This document shows, piece by piece, positions 21,379 to 31,615 of a DNA stretch of 64,000 nucleotides (positions are counted from its first letter, which is position 1; each line of letters starts with the position of its first letter). Made by a program: the position numbers and the translations under genes. The stretch spans positions 9,006-73,005 of the forward strand of contig NW_006889844.1 of the NCBI RefSeq assembly GCF_000231115.1. The letters run 5' to 3'. Under the pieces are notes generated by a model that was given only the letters and a program-made list of their open reading frames with translations, was not told where the DNA came from and did no database searches. The stretch comes from Vittaforma corneae ATCC 50505. Lineage: Eukaryota > Microsporidia > Nosematidae.

Positions 21379-22044
21379 TTACTGTTGGAGTTTTACTGTC
21401 TTTCTAATGAATTTTTCATGATCAATAGCCAGCAGAGAGGCAAAAAACATAAAAGCAGAGTATGAAAGATGTCCTTTGTATTCATTCCAGGCCTTGCTTT
21501 TCAAAAGTGCAAAGGAGAATACTCTAAGTAGATTAATAGTGAGAATGATGGCAAGGAGTGGGTAATTCTTACTAAATACTACAAACATAATAAACAGAAG
21601 CTGCACAATCTGTGCCTTGGTCAGATTCTTCTTGAGAAAATCAACAACATCTTTAAGCTTCAGCTTTTTTGTCTTCTTCGTTATGAAAAAGGGCTTTCCT
21701 TCCTTGAAAAATATCTCGTCTTCCTTGAGAAACACTATTTGATCATTTACTACTGATTTGTAAAGCTTCTTTTCGCCAAGCTTTCTATCATATAAGCTCT
21801 TTTCATTAGTCTTTGATTCTATTTGTGCAAACTCTATGTCTTTCTCCATTGTAAATACAATGTTCCTTCCTAGTGCACTCAAAGGAGTTGAATCGGTCAG
21901 TATTTTTCCTTTGAATGTCAGAAGAACTGATGATGGGTCGTGTTCGTTAAGCTTGCGCTTTAAATCCATGATTGTAAGAATTTTCTCATCGTCTATCAGC
22001 TGAATTTCGGAATTTCCTCTGGTTTGTACTTGGATCTGAGTCAT
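21379..22044 (-). CDS. Ubiquitin-like domain membrane protein
   Basis: 221 aa. Residues 1-72 look like a ubiquitin fold (QIQVQTRGNSEIQLI, TIMDLKRKL, SSVLLTFKGKIL, TPLSAL), with no C-terminal GG so not a conjugated modifier. A charged linker follows, then two or three hydrophobic segments (about 145-165, 167-180 and 193-205). Ubl plus C-terminal membrane helices is the layout of Herp/Usa1, Dsc3 and TMUB proteins that work in ER-associated or Golgi ubiquitin-dependent degradation; assignment to that pathway is inference. GCCCATTATG marks the start. Confidence 0.7.
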   Translation of the reverse strand: MTQIQVQTRGNSEIQLIDDEKILTIMDLKRKLNEHDPSSVLLTFKGKILTDSTPLSALGRNIVFTMEKDIEFAQIESKTNEKSLYDRKLGEKKLYKSVVNDQIVFLKEDEIFFKEGKPFFITKKTKKLKLKDVVDFLKKNLTKAQIVQLLFIMFVVFSKNYPLLAIILTINLLRVFSFALLKSKAWNEYKGHLSYSAFMFFASLLAIDHEKFIRKTVKLQQ

Positions 22045-22479
22045 AATGGGCTAGTCAAAAAACAATTTATAAAAAAGGGGAAATTAGACAAATGAAAAAT
22101 AACAATAAAAAGGGGAAAGCTGGACAAATAAAAACAAAGTTTACATTAGAACGGCAAATGAACAAGAAGCAATTTGTAGCGGTTGTTTTTATGAAAGCAC
22201 TTGAGTGCTCATGAACAAGTAGACCAATCAAACAGGCCAAGCATATCCCATCTTAGCATTAGAAAATAATGTCCATTTGCTAGGCAAGAGTAATTTGAGC
22301 CGAAATCAATCACACTTACAAATAGCACAAAACTACAGTCTAATACAACCTGATTTATGTTCTACACTTAACTGCTAGCATTAGGATTGGCCACTATGCG
22401 CTTTAGACTTCATTTGTAGCATTCTCCTTTTCTTTATCCACCTATTAATTTCTTTTCTATCAAAAATTTTCAGTCCTCC
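22045..22479. other. 435 bp gap upstream of beta-tubulin
   Basis: No gene recognised. The right end contains CAAAAATTTTCAGTCCTCC directly before the beta-tubulin ATG, a variant of the AAATTT box; it has TCCTCC where most genes have CCC. Confidence 0.45.
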
Positions 22480-23796
22480 ATGCGTGAGATTATCCACATT
22501 CAAACAGGTCAGTGTGGAAACCAAATTGGAACAAAGTTCTGGGAAACTATAAGCAAGGAGCACGGAATTGACCCTTCCGGAATATACACTGGAACCTCAG
22601 ACATTCAGAGAGACCGAATCGAGGTATACTACAACATGTCCTCTTCAGGAAAGCATGTGCCAAGAGCTTGTCTTGTGGATCTCGAGCCAGGAACAATGGA
22701 TGCTGTAAAGAGTGGAACATATGGAGACCTATTTAGACCAGACAACTTTGTTTTTGGACAGAGTGGAGCAGGTAATAATTGGGCCAAAGGACATTACACC
22801 GAGGGTGCTGAACTGGTTGACCAAGTGATGGATGTTTTAAGGAAAGAGTCAGAGAGATCCGATTCTCTTCAGGGATTCCAGTTGACACATTCACTGGGAG
22901 GAGGCACTGGCGCAGGAATGGGCACTCTTTTGGTATCGAAGATCAAAGAGGAATATCCAGACAGAATGCTTGCTACCTTCTCGGTGGTGCCTTCTCCAAA
23001 GGTGTCCGATACTGTGGTGGAGCCATATAATGCTACGCTTTCCATCCACCAATTGGTTGAGAACGCTGACCAAACATTCTGTATTGACAATGATGCGCTG
23101 TACGATATATGCCATAAAACATTGAAAATGAAGAGTCCAGGATATGATCAGCTGAACCATCTCGTTTCGCTTGTTATGAGTGGAGTGACCACTTGTCTTA
23201 GGTTTCCGGGCCAGCTCAATTCCGACCTAAGGAAGCTGGCAGTTAATATGATTCCATTTCCACGTCTTCATTTCTTCTGTGTAGGATTTGCACCTTTAAT
23301 AGCCGAGGGTTCCCAAAGATTTAAGACCTACTCTGTAAATGAACTCACCGCACAGATGTTTGATTCCAGTAACATGATGACGGCCTGTGATCCAAAGCAT
23401 GGCAGATATCTGACAGCTGCTGCAGTCTTCCGGGGAAAGATGTCCATGAAGGATGTGGAGGAGCAAATGTCCAATATGCAGTCTAGGAACAGTGAGTATT
23501 TTGTTGAATGGATTCCTAACAATGTTCAGACTGCTGTCTGCGATGTGCCACCCTACGGCTTTGACATGTCTGCTACGTTTATTGCCAATACCACCTCTAT
23601 TCAAGAGCTCTTCAAGAGAATCAGTGAACAGTTTATGGTTATGTTCAAGAGAAAGGCGTTCTTGCACTGGTACACTGGCGAAGGCATGGATGAGCTTGAG
23701 TTTGCCGAGGCCGAGTCTAATTTGAATGATCTTCTTAGTGAATATCAACAATATCAAGAAGCTACCGTTGAGGTAGGTGAGGAATATGCTCAATAA
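22480..23796 (+). CDS. TUB2: Beta-tubulin
   Basis: Microtubule subunit. 438 aa from ATG 22480, full length. N-terminal MREI autoregulation motif, nucleotide-binding GGGTGAGMG at 140-148, and the C-terminal acidic tail ending EVGEEYAQ. Residue 198 is Gln (CAA at 23071-23073) where albendazole-sensitive fungi and Encephalitozoon have Glu; residues His6, Ala165, Phe167, Phe200 and Arg241 keep their usual identity. Gln198 has been reported in Enterocytozoon bieneusi and Vittaforma corneae and linked to poor benzimidazole response. The stop TAA is inside AATAAA. Codon use is more GC-rich than in the neighbours, as expected for high expression. Confidence 0.98.
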   Translation: MREIIHIQTGQCGNQIGTKFWETISKEHGIDPSGIYTGTSDIQRDRIEVYYNMSSSGKHVPRACLVDLEPGTMDAVKSGTYGDLFRPDNFVFGQSGAGNNWAKGHYTEGAELVDQVMDVLRKESERSDSLQGFQLTHSLGGGTGAGMGTLLVSKIKEEYPDRMLATFSVVPSPKVSDTVVEPYNATLSIHQLVENADQTFCIDNDALYDICHKTLKMKSPGYDQLNHLVSLVMSGVTTCLRFPGQLNSDLRKLAVNMIPFPRLHFFCVGFAPLIAEGSQRFKTYSVNELTAQMFDSSNMMTACDPKHGRYLTAAAVFRGKMSMKDVEEQMSNMQSRNSEYFVEWIPNNVQTAVCDVPPYGFDMSATFIANTTSIQELFKRISEQFMVMFKRKAFLHWYTGEGMDELEFAEAESNLNDLLSEYQQYQEATVEVGEEYAQ

Positions 23797-24038
23797 ATAG
23801 CATTTAATCAAAAGTATTACAATAATTTCTCATGTATTTATTTAAAGTATATGTGAAAGTCTGCTCAATGCTTTATGTGAGTATTGCTTTTGAAAGATGC
23901 GCGATGCTTGTAGAATAACCTCTTTAAAATATGCTTTTTAAATAAATTACTCAAGAGTCTAATCTAATAGCACTTTACAAACACTAAAACAGTGTCTTTA
24001 CTGCTAAGATGCGCATTGCTAGTAAACATGATAAGCAA

Positions 24039-25271
24039 TTAAGCTTTGGACTCAGGTGGTAGGGTGAAATATGGGATCTTTCCTCTGTGCAAATCATGAA
24101 GAATCATCTTGGAGATAAGATCAATGTTAGGCTCTCCCCCTTTAGTTACTTTCCCAAATCTACTGGCCATTTGCACAAACAGATCATCAAGACTTTCAAA
24201 TGGAATCCCATAGCAATTTTCAACGGCTTCTTTTCCTGTCAGTTTAATAACATCGGGTATCAGATCTTCAGGATCCTCAACATTCTCAATGCGTATTGCA
24301 CCCCTCAATACTGCCATTCTATAATCTGAAACTGGCACAACGCCAGGGCAGTCTATCAGGTAGAGATCTTTCATCAATGCGATGTACTGCCAATGTCTTG
24401 TTTCTCCTGGAACGGGGGCCGATTTGCACACAGCCTTATTTCTCAGAGTATTGATAATACTGGACTTTCCAGTATTGGGATACCCAACAAACCCAATGCT
24501 CAGAGTATCCTTCTTGTAGAGAGTCTTAAACTGTCTAAGCACATTCATTAGATTGGCCTTGCCGTAGTTGTTGTCCAATGAATTTGAGTGATAAGCCAAG
24601 CAGGGATGTTCCTTGCTCAAAGTCCTTAGCCATTGAGCTGTTACAGCCTTTGGGATTAGATCAACCTTGTTTAGGACATACATTAAGTGCTTGTGCCGTG
24701 CCTTAGTTTTAAGGAACTCTTCAATCTGGCTGCATTTTGTTCCAAGTGGATCTCTTGCGTCTAAGACATGCACCACTACATCAGAGCTATCAATAACTTT
24801 GTACAACTCGTTCCAGATTCTGTGGCTCTGCCCTTTTACATTTTTATCATTTCTATGGATTGCTTCTTTATGCACTGGATTTTCTCTATTGACCATTTCC
24901 TCTAGACTTTTATATTGGAGCTTTGGCCTCTTTGACTGGTTTTTGCTCCCAAAACAGCTCGAAAAGTCGGCTTTTTTCTTCAATTTCACCTCATTGTTAA
25001 TCAATGAGTATGGCACATTCCCCACACTTAGCAAAACATCGTATGGACTCTTTGTCTTGATTGAGTTTCTGTATTCCTCTAGCTCATTCTGTGTAACGGT
25101 CTTCGTATTTGTAAACCAAGCTCTGGCTGGCTCAACCCGGCCAGTGGATGCATCCTTAGATTGAAACGGTGCTGCCTTTATGATCTCACCTCTTGAGTTT
25201 CTTTTGGCTTTGCCAGAGCTGAGAGTGTTCAAGTACTTTAGTTTTTTTGCATTGTAGAAATTGACCTTCAT
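24039..25271 (-). CDS. NOG2: Nucleolar GTPase Nog2 (Nug2/GNL2)
   Basis: Assembly GTPase for nuclear pre-60S ribosomes. 410 aa from ATG 25271, which lies two bases after CCC (CGCCCAGATG); the frame is open farther upstream only without ATG. The circularly permuted GTPase order is seen: DARDPLGT, G4 NKVDLIP, G1 GYPNTGKSS, PGETRHWQ, G3 DCPGVV. The N-terminus RVEPARAWFTNTKTVTQNEL is the Nog2 family signature. Yeast Nog2 has 486 aa; the shortening is mainly at the C-terminus, and the basic tail is missing. Confidence 0.95.
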   Translation of the reverse strand: MKVNFYNAKKLKYLNTLSSGKAKRNSRGEIIKAAPFQSKDASTGRVEPARAWFTNTKTVTQNELEEYRNSIKTKSPYDVLLSVGNVPYSLINNEVKLKKKADFSSCFGSKNQSKRPKLQYKSLEEMVNRENPVHKEAIHRNDKNVKGQSHRIWNELYKVIDSSDVVVHVLDARDPLGTKCSQIEEFLKTKARHKHLMYVLNKVDLIPKAVTAQWLRTLSKEHPCLAYHSNSLDNNYGKANLMNVLRQFKTLYKKDTLSIGFVGYPNTGKSSIINTLRNKAVCKSAPVPGETRHWQYIALMKDLYLIDCPGVVPVSDYRMAVLRGAIRIENVEDPEDLIPDVIKLTGKEAVENCYGIPFESLDDLFVQMASRFGKVTKGGEPNIDLISKMILHDLHRGKIPYFTLPPESKA

Positions 25272-25524
25272 CTGGGCGAAGAATTTTTCAAAAAGAAAAT
25301 GTGAAATGCCGATATAGATTAAAGAGTGCTGTGAATGCTCAGGCTGGCTTGTACATGACTTGGTCCAACAGATGTGCCGAGGGCTCGTGAGCAAATTACT
25401 GCGGCATATAATATCTTTGATAGATTTTTATCAGAGTTGGTCGTCTCATGGCTTTATACTTGGGCATTTTCATGTTGTCTAAAGCTCTTTGCAAGTCTTT
25501 TTATGTGGCCTCGTTTCTGACCCT

Positions 25525-26584
25525 ATGAATTTTATCCACTTCTACGGACACAAAAAAACGACAGAAGGCATCCTAGACAACATAAAATCAATCTCGTCCT
25601 CCCCAAAAGCTCTTTTGGAGAATCTTTACTCGCTTAACATATTCAGCTCCTGCACTCCCGTCAAAAATAAAGTGTGTCTCAGTGAATCTCCAAATTCTAT
25701 AAAGATGAAGCTTTCATCAAAGAGTAGAAATAATGGAACAGCCATGTCCAAGAACATAATAGTAAATTTTCCCAACGTTTTTGGCGGCGGGGAATTCTTC
25801 AATCTGAACTTCCAAAGCTACAAGGATGCCACTGTTGAGATTGGAAAGCCGTTATTTGTAAACAACAGCATAGCACATACAACGAATCACTGCAAGTAGG
25901 AATGCACGTGAGATCAATGATAAGGAGGTAGATATTAAGAAAATAGAGTTGGGCACAAAATTTAATAGTGCATCTCACAATATTATTAGCAATCTTTGTC
26001 TTAAGCTAGGATTTGAAAAAATCCAAAAACTAGACGTGTTTTACAACCAGTCAATTTTTAAGATTTTTGGGACCAAGGTTGATGCTAAACTTGGAGTGAC
26101 CAAAGCAGACAAACTCATACCGTTTTTGAAGGCTGTCGTCGGAAGAAAATTCTGCCTGAAAGGAGACCGTCTTTTCTTTGAAACGGGGTTAAAATTGGGC
26201 AAAATCTTTGGACAGACAAGCCTGGTTGAAAAGTTTTTCCTTGGAGATACACTGAGGGGATATAAAAAAGAAAGCATAGGGCCAGTGAATCAAAACAAAA
26301 AGATAGGTGGAAACAGCTTTATTGAAATACGAAACAAGATCGGATTTTACATTAACAAGTTTGAGGTATTTGCATTTAGCGACGTTGGTATTAACTCGGT
26401 GAAGGGGCTTGGGGAATGCTATAGCATTTTGATGAACTTTGGAGATAATAATTGTATTGGAAAATCCGTTGGAGTAGGAGTGTCCATGAAAACCAGGAAG
26501 GGACCATCGTTTATCTTTGCAGTACCATTGACTACTAGCCTGGACTGCGAAAAATACGTTATTGGGGTTGATTTTGAATTTTAA
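25525..26584 (+). CDS. SAM50: Sam50/Tob55 outer-membrane assembly protein, frame break
   Basis: Omp85-family beta-barrel that inserts barrels into the mitochondrial, here presumably mitosomal, outer membrane. ATG 25525 with CCC one base upstream (ACCCTATG). The first frame ends at 25899 and covers a POTRA-like N-terminus (TTEGILDNIKSISSSPKALL) and the first strands (NVFGGGEFFNLNFQSYK). The second frame, open from 25874 to 26584, carries the barrel with FFLGDTLRGYKKESIGP, a family hallmark, and the C-terminal VIGVDFEF. One base too many between 25874 and 25899 explains the split; no long run is there, only AA pairs. Corrected length 352 aa. Confidence 0.85.
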
Positions 26585-26748
26585 ATAAATATTAAATAGG
26601 CTACCTGTGTACCTTTTTTAGAGAGTAGTAACTGCATATTAAAATATATTCTGCCCGCCAGCACTACTACAAAGAAGTTGAATATTTGCAGTCAACGTTT
26701 GCCACAAACGTAAATTTATTCAAAAACAGTGGGCAATATCTATTCTTG

Positions 26749-27996
26749 TTATTTTTTATTTGCTTCTTTCAGTCTTTTTTCTACCCTTTTCATGGTCTCT
26801 GCTGTTGTCTCGATCTCAATCTTTCTACTCTTATATGACTGTATTTTCTTATCGATCAATTTCTTTAGCTCCTTTCCATATTCCCCACTTCGGTCCTCAC
26901 AGAAACAGTCAATCCTGGCTGCCACCGAACATTTAGCTGCAATGAATCTGCACATTCTTCCAATATTCCCCCCTAAACAGCCAGACCGATGTAAATAATT
27001 CAACTGGTATATTAACCCATATTTTGGGGTGTTTGTTCTCATCTTCAAGCTCCTAAAAAGAGATTTCTCAGCGCCAAGTAGCTGGAGGGTGGATGAGGGA
27101 TAAAGACTCAAGTTCATCAGCCCGCCTGCCTTGTGAATCATTTTAAAACAGAGTTTGTCCCCAAGGATATGCCTGAGATTTGGAGCCAAAATTTTCATTT
27201 TTTCTGCCAAATATTCCTCAAGATTTCTTAGCAGCTTTTCTTTTTCGAAGATCATGCTCAGATAGTCTTTTAGAATACTGATGTCGAACTCTGGAATATC
27301 ATTCAGCCCATCTTTAATAATACCCACACACTCACTTACATCTTTGCTGACTACAGCACCATCGACAATGTCGTCCGTGCCTGAATCTGTGTTTCTCGCA
27401 TTATTAATATGGTTGAAAATCAAACTATAGAACACATCACTGTTAACAGTCACATTCAGACTTGGAAAATACCAGTTGAGCAACTTGGTAGCCTTCTCTT
27501 TTAGATTTTCAATGTCTTTCTCTACATTTTCAATTTCATATCCCACAGAAACAGCCACATTATCTTCTCGTTCAAGATTATACTGTATGTTCTCCTTAGC
27601 TAGACAAAATGCAGCACCCATTCTCAACTGCTTGTCCCCTGCCTGCCTAGTAAACTTTGATAGATTCACTTTAACTCCGCGAACAATATTTGGGCTATAC
27701 TTTTGTTCAATTCCAACCGTCTTTAAAGCATTTTTCAGCGATTTGTCGCAATGCAAGACTTTCACGCTGCTCATTTCTAGAAAAATTTTCAATTTTTCCG
27801 GTATGTCGCCGCGCTCCAAAGATTTTATCGAAGACACGGCCTCGGACACATCAGTAAATGCAAGAGAAGAAATATGGTTGACAATCTGTGTTAGGGCAGC
27901 GTACTCAGTATAGAGCGGCTGTGCAAGGGTCTCAAAGCCTTTCAGCTCAAACAACTCATAGCCTGCTATGTGCTCTACCAGCAAATGCTCGACCAT
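26749..27996 (-). CDS. NOP56: Box C/D snoRNP protein Nop56
   Basis: Core protein of box C/D snoRNPs that guide 2'-O-methylation and cleavage of rRNA. 415 aa from ATG 27996. The N-terminus LLVEHIAGYELFELKGFE and the C-terminal Nop domain (GGLMNLSLYPSSTLQLLGAE then KYGLIYQLNYLHRS, CSVAARIDCF) are seen. SVAARIDCF favours Nop56 over Nop58. Length is short of yeast Nop56 (504) because the KKE tail is reduced. CCCC lies about 15 bases before the ATG. AATAAA occurs just before the stop codon. It neighbours a Sam50 gene with a convergent 3' end. Confidence 0.93.
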   Translation of the reverse strand: MVEHLLVEHIAGYELFELKGFETLAQPLYTEYAALTQIVNHISSLAFTDVSEAVSSIKSLERGDIPEKLKIFLEMSSVKVLHCDKSLKNALKTVGIEQKYSPNIVRGVKVNLSKFTRQAGDKQLRMGAAFCLAKENIQYNLEREDNVAVSVGYEIENVEKDIENLKEKATKLLNWYFPSLNVTVNSDVFYSLIFNHINNARNTDSGTDDIVDGAVVSKDVSECVGIIKDGLNDIPEFDISILKDYLSMIFEKEKLLRNLEEYLAEKMKILAPNLRHILGDKLCFKMIHKAGGLMNLSLYPSSTLQLLGAEKSLFRSLKMRTNTPKYGLIYQLNYLHRSGCLGGNIGRMCRFIAAKCSVAARIDCFCEDRSGEYGKELKKLIDKKIQSYKSRKIEIETTAETMKRVEKRLKEANKK

Positions 27997-28231
27997 GGCT
28001 ACTTCCTTGGGGCTGGCGAAAGAGCAATTTAAATAAAAACCAAGATCGCAATGTTGAACATGCAGAAGTATCACTTAAGCACCACATTCTACTACAAGCA
28101 TTGTTTCTCGGTTTGGATGACTTGTGGCCATTTAGGTAGTTTAATATGAAAACGATAGTACTTATCAGAAAACCAAAAATCATTTTTAGCTATTTCATGC
28201 CTTATTTTTCATTTGTTGTTAAACCCCGCGG

Positions 28232-29869
28232 ATGTTTAAAGCACAAATAAAGAGCCATGTTCTTACAATTGAGGATCAAAACAGCATACTATTTGAGCAC
28301 TCTGTTTGGGACAAAGACGAATCACTTGAAATATTCGGCGTATACGGCTCTTTCACATTTAACAAGCATATATACTTGATTTTAGTGCAAAGTGCTGAAA
28401 GAGTAGGGTTGATTGGCGGGTATCCTGTGTTTGAAGTCAAGGACGTGAGAATATTTAATTTGAAGGAAAACAGAGCAAATCAAAAAGGACCAGATCGCCA
28501 AGATGCGGCGTTAAATGTAGAAGCATCAGCTACAGGAGGCATGGATAACGACATTATGGATTTGAAAGAAATTCAGTATCTAAAAAAATGTATTGCAGAG
28601 TTCTTTGAATTACCTGGAATTTATTTTAGTGAGGCTCAGCTGTATTTAAGAAAGGATTTCAATAGGATGCTTGATAAAATAGCTGAGAAGACAGATAAAA
28701 GTCCAAGCCAAAGGCTTATCTTGCAAGAAGAAAGATTGTACAAATACGAGTTCTTATTTAATAGCTTTACCATAGATCACTTTAACAAGCTATATGCCCA
28801 CCAGAAAAAAGAAAGCGCATATGAACGCTTGATCTTGAAATGCATTCAAGGATATTTTGGTATGTATGAAGATTTAATATTAATATCAAGGAGATGTCCG
28901 AAACGAGCTGGGTCAAGGTACTTCTCAAGAGGCGTGGATCAAAGCGGATATCCAAGTAACTTTGTGGAAACCGAGCAGATTGTTTCAGACAAAAACTCAT
29001 ATCTTCATCTACGAGGCTCAATTCCGCTGGTGTGGAAGCATACTGTAGGGTTTGTGTATAAGCCTGCCATTAAAATTGATGGGAAATTGGCCGAGACATC
29101 CTCCAGGACGGCGCATGAGCTTCTTGAAAATATCTACAACAGGCCGGTAGTGTATCTTAACCTAATTCACAAGGACGGCTACGAGGAAAATCTCTATAAG
29201 AAGTTTAACCAGCATTATGGACTGACATGCAACCTCTACAACTACGATTTCAAAAAAGATTTCAGAAAGGTTGATTTTCCAATTAATTTTCTAGAGACCG
29301 GGTTCAATTCCAGTGGTAGGTCACAAAAGACAATAATCAGAACAAACTGCATCGACTGCCTTGACAGGACAAACTCAATGCAGTACTTTATAGGAAGGGA
29401 CATACTGAGGCTTCAGCTTGAGGATGCCGGAGTCACTGGTAGAGAGAATATTGGTAGATATGAAGAGGCCTTTAAGACACTTTTCTACGAAAACGGAAAC
29501 AACTTGAGCATTCAATATGCTGGAACAAAGGCACAGGGATCATATTTCATAACGCATGGACAGAGACATATTCTTGGGTCCCTAAGTGATTGCTATTCAT
29601 CGGTTACTCGATATTTTATAAACAGATATAGACAAGGGCAGCTTCATAACGTCTATGAGGTTTTAACAGGTGTTAGAATAGATGGAAATATCCTTGGCAA
29701 GTCAAGAAGACCACAGTTAAAAATGATATTGATAGTCATGCCAGTCCTTATGTGCTTGTTCTTTGCAAGCAAGACTGGAGGCCTGGCAAGAGCTGTATTT
29801 CTGGCATTCTTTTTATGCTTTGTTGTGTTCTGCATAACTTCGATGGATTATCCTCTCTCGTACCACTGA
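28232..29869 (+). CDS. SAC1: Sac1 phosphoinositide phosphatase
   Basis: Removes phosphate mainly from phosphatidylinositol 4-phosphate in ER/Golgi membranes, opposing PI 4-kinases. 545 aa (yeast 623). The N-terminal Sac domain ends with the catalytic RTNCIDCLDRTN (CX5R loop) at about residue 370. Two hydrophobic segments at the C-terminus (about 490-530) form the expected membrane hairpin. AACCCCGCGGATG marks the start. The Pik1 gene 2.6 kb downstream encodes the opposing kinase. Confidence 0.95.
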   Translation: MFKAQIKSHVLTIEDQNSILFEHSVWDKDESLEIFGVYGSFTFNKHIYLILVQSAERVGLIGGYPVFEVKDVRIFNLKENRANQKGPDRQDAALNVEASATGGMDNDIMDLKEIQYLKKCIAEFFELPGIYFSEAQLYLRKDFNRMLDKIAEKTDKSPSQRLILQEERLYKYEFLFNSFTIDHFNKLYAHQKKESAYERLILKCIQGYFGMYEDLILISRRCPKRAGSRYFSRGVDQSGYPSNFVETEQIVSDKNSYLHLRGSIPLVWKHTVGFVYKPAIKIDGKLAETSSRTAHELLENIYNRPVVYLNLIHKDGYEENLYKKFNQHYGLTCNLYNYDFKKDFRKVDFPINFLETGFNSSGRSQKTIIRTNCIDCLDRTNSMQYFIGRDILRLQLEDAGVTGRENIGRYEEAFKTLFYENGNNLSIQYAGTKAQGSYFITHGQRHILGSLSDCYSSVTRYFINRYRQGQLHNVYEVLTGVRIDGNILGKSRRPQLKMILIVMPVLMCLFFASKTGGLARAVFLAFFLCFVVFCITSMDYPLSYH

Positions 29870-30049
29870 TGTTAAATTTGGACCAAAACATAAATAAATC
29901 AGGCTGTTTACTTGAAAGTGTGCTAAACTTTCTACTTTTGGTGGGTAGAAATGACTGTTGTACTTAAAACATACTAGAGTAGCTAAAGCTTAAGGTGAGT
30001 TTTTAAGTTTGTTTACGCAGCTTTTTTGTTCATAAAAATCAATCGACCC

Positions 30050-30547
30050 ATGGACTTTCCACCAGAACAAAACAAAAGCCAAAATGTAAATGAAGAAGCA
30101 GAGATAAAGGAATGGATGGCCGAAATACTCCAGGAAAAGCTCGCAGAAGGACCTCTATCGGTAGTTCTGAGGGATGGAGTGGTTCTTTGCAATATGATCA
30201 ATGCAATTCTCTCAAAAGATGCATTTGCTAAGATTAAGTGTCCAAGCAGAAGCTCTCTAAGCTTTTTCCAAATGGAAAACATAGCATATTTTATTGAAAA
30301 GGCCAGGATGCTGGGTGTTCCCGACTCCGAGAACTTCCAGACCATTGATCTTTTTGAGGATAAGAACATCAAGCAAGTTTACACCTGTATTTATTCTCTT
30401 TCCAGAAATCTCTATAAGAATGGAAGGACCGACATACGAGTCATTGGTCCAAAGCTAGTTGAGAAAGTTTCGATAACATTTACAAAGGAGCAGTTGGATG
30501 AGGCCAAGAGAACAGTAAGTCGGCAGTACGGATCGATACGGGAATAA
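30050..30547 (+). CDS. Calponin-homology protein (transgelin/Scp1-like)
   Basis: 165 aa from ATG 30050, which follows CCC directly (GACCCATG). One calponin-homology domain: IKEWMAEILQE, LSVVLRDGVVLCNMINAI, FFQMENIAYFIEKARMLGV, FQTIDLFEDKNIKQVYTCIYSLSR. A calponin-like repeat (IGPKLVEKV then FTKEQLDEAKRTV) follows. The set matches yeast Scp1 and animal transgelin, actin-bundling proteins of the cortical cytoskeleton. Confidence 0.92.
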   Translation: MDFPPEQNKSQNVNEEAEIKEWMAEILQEKLAEGPLSVVLRDGVVLCNMINAILSKDAFAKIKCPSRSSLSFFQMENIAYFIEKARMLGVPDSENFQTIDLFEDKNIKQVYTCIYSLSRNLYKNGRTDIRVIGPKLVEKVSITFTKEQLDEAKRTVSRQYGSIRE

Positions 30548-30661
30548 TTAAATAGTAACTTAAAAACATTTTTGTAATAGCACATTATAGTTATATTGAT
30601 TTAAAGCAGGACAACACTCAGCTTAGGCATTGTTTCCAACATTAAGACTTGACAATCTGAT

Positions 30662-30892
30662 CTATTTATTGTACTTTCTGTCTTTTTTCAATTTGTCGAT
30701 GTAATTTTTAAAAATTTGAAATTCCTCTAGAAATTTGTAATTTCCTGCCCATCTCATCAGATGGAAGAACGACTTTTGGATGTCCTCTTTTTCGGCAATT
30801 CCTAAATCCTCGCAGATCATATAATAGACTCTCAGGTCGTTGAGATCGTGATTTTTCCTTTCCCGTGTGTTGAGCTCAGGAGGAACTATCAT
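30662..30892 (-). CDS. Small unknown protein
   Basis: 76 aa, not recognised. Helical and charged: LNDLRVYYMICEDLGIAEK, FFHLMRWAGNYKFLEEF, then a Lys-rich C-terminus ending KDRKYNK. No signal peptide or membrane segment. ATG 30892 has no CCC within 25 bases, which lowers confidence, but AATAAA falls just before the stop codon (TACAATAAATAG), as in several real genes here. Confidence 0.5.
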   Translation of the reverse strand: MIVPPELNTRERKNHDLNDLRVYYMICEDLGIAEKEDIQKSFFHLMRWAGNYKFLEEFQIFKNYIDKLKKDRKYNK

Positions 30893-31151
30893 TTCATAAA
30901 CAAACAGGTCAAAAATATATTGAAATGAATCTTGTTTAAAGTGTCAATAGGCAAACAAGCTATGTTGGTCTTAAAGTTAATTTGGCTTGAAAGACCATCA
31001 TTTTGATTTTTTATGATTGATGCTGGCAAATACGGTCTATTTGGGCTGAAAACACCGGCAGGCTACTCATGCACCAGAACCCCAGCTGTGACAATTGAAA
31101 TGAGCTTTCGATGGTATTTAAAAATTTTTACTTTCTTTGGAGTCTGTCCCT

Positions 31152-31502
31152 ATGATTCCAATTGCACATCCAATTGCCGATGAGGGCACGGCAAATATGG
31201 TTCTTGAATGTACCAAGAAGCAACTTGAAAATGGTGGTCTCATCAGTGGAATAAAGCAGTGCCAAAAACACATCCTGAAGGGCGAGTCTTCCAAAGCACT
31301 GGTAGTATTAAGTGCATCTACATCCCCCATGGATTTAATAACCCACATTCCTATTCTTTGTGAAGAGAGGAATATTCCGTATTTGTTTGTTGAAAATACT
31401 AGCTATATGAACGGGTTTACATGCATAGTTTTGAACAATGGCAAGGAAGAATGCAGCTTGGTTTCAAAGATAATAGAATGGATAAGTAAAAGACGCAAAT
31501 AA
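31152..31502 (+). CDS. NHP2: H/ACA snoRNP protein Nhp2 (L7Ae family)
   Basis: RNA-binding protein of H/ACA snoRNPs, needed for rRNA pseudouridylation. 116 aa. The L7Ae core is clear: GLISGIKQCQKHILKGESSKALVVLSAS, PMDLITHIPILCEERNIPYLFV. The N-terminal PIAHPIA and the GES segment favour Nhp2 over Snu13, which is the main alternative. ATG 31152 stands one base after CCC (GTCCCTATG); an AAAAATTTTT box lies at 31120-31129. The frame's upstream extension has only TTG. Confidence 0.85.
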   Translation: MIPIAHPIADEGTANMVLECTKKQLENGGLISGIKQCQKHILKGESSKALVVLSASTSPMDLITHIPILCEERNIPYLFVENTSYMNGFTCIVLNNGKEECSLVSKIIEWISKRRK

Positions 31503-31615
31503 AATGCTTAGTGCACTAAAAAGAGTGTGTAAACACCGTGGGTATTCAATCAAAGAGAACATAAATACATGCCATACGAAATATTGACCTTTCAATTTCA
31601 TTTTACAGACTTTAT

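Noticed and set aside
22381..22563. Minus-strand frame over the beta-tubulin start
   Set aside because: Shadow of the beta-tubulin gene and its promoter.
29290..29320. GGGTTCAATTCC, similar to a tRNA T-loop
   Set aside because: Lies inside the Sac1 coding region; no acceptor or anticodon arms fold around it.
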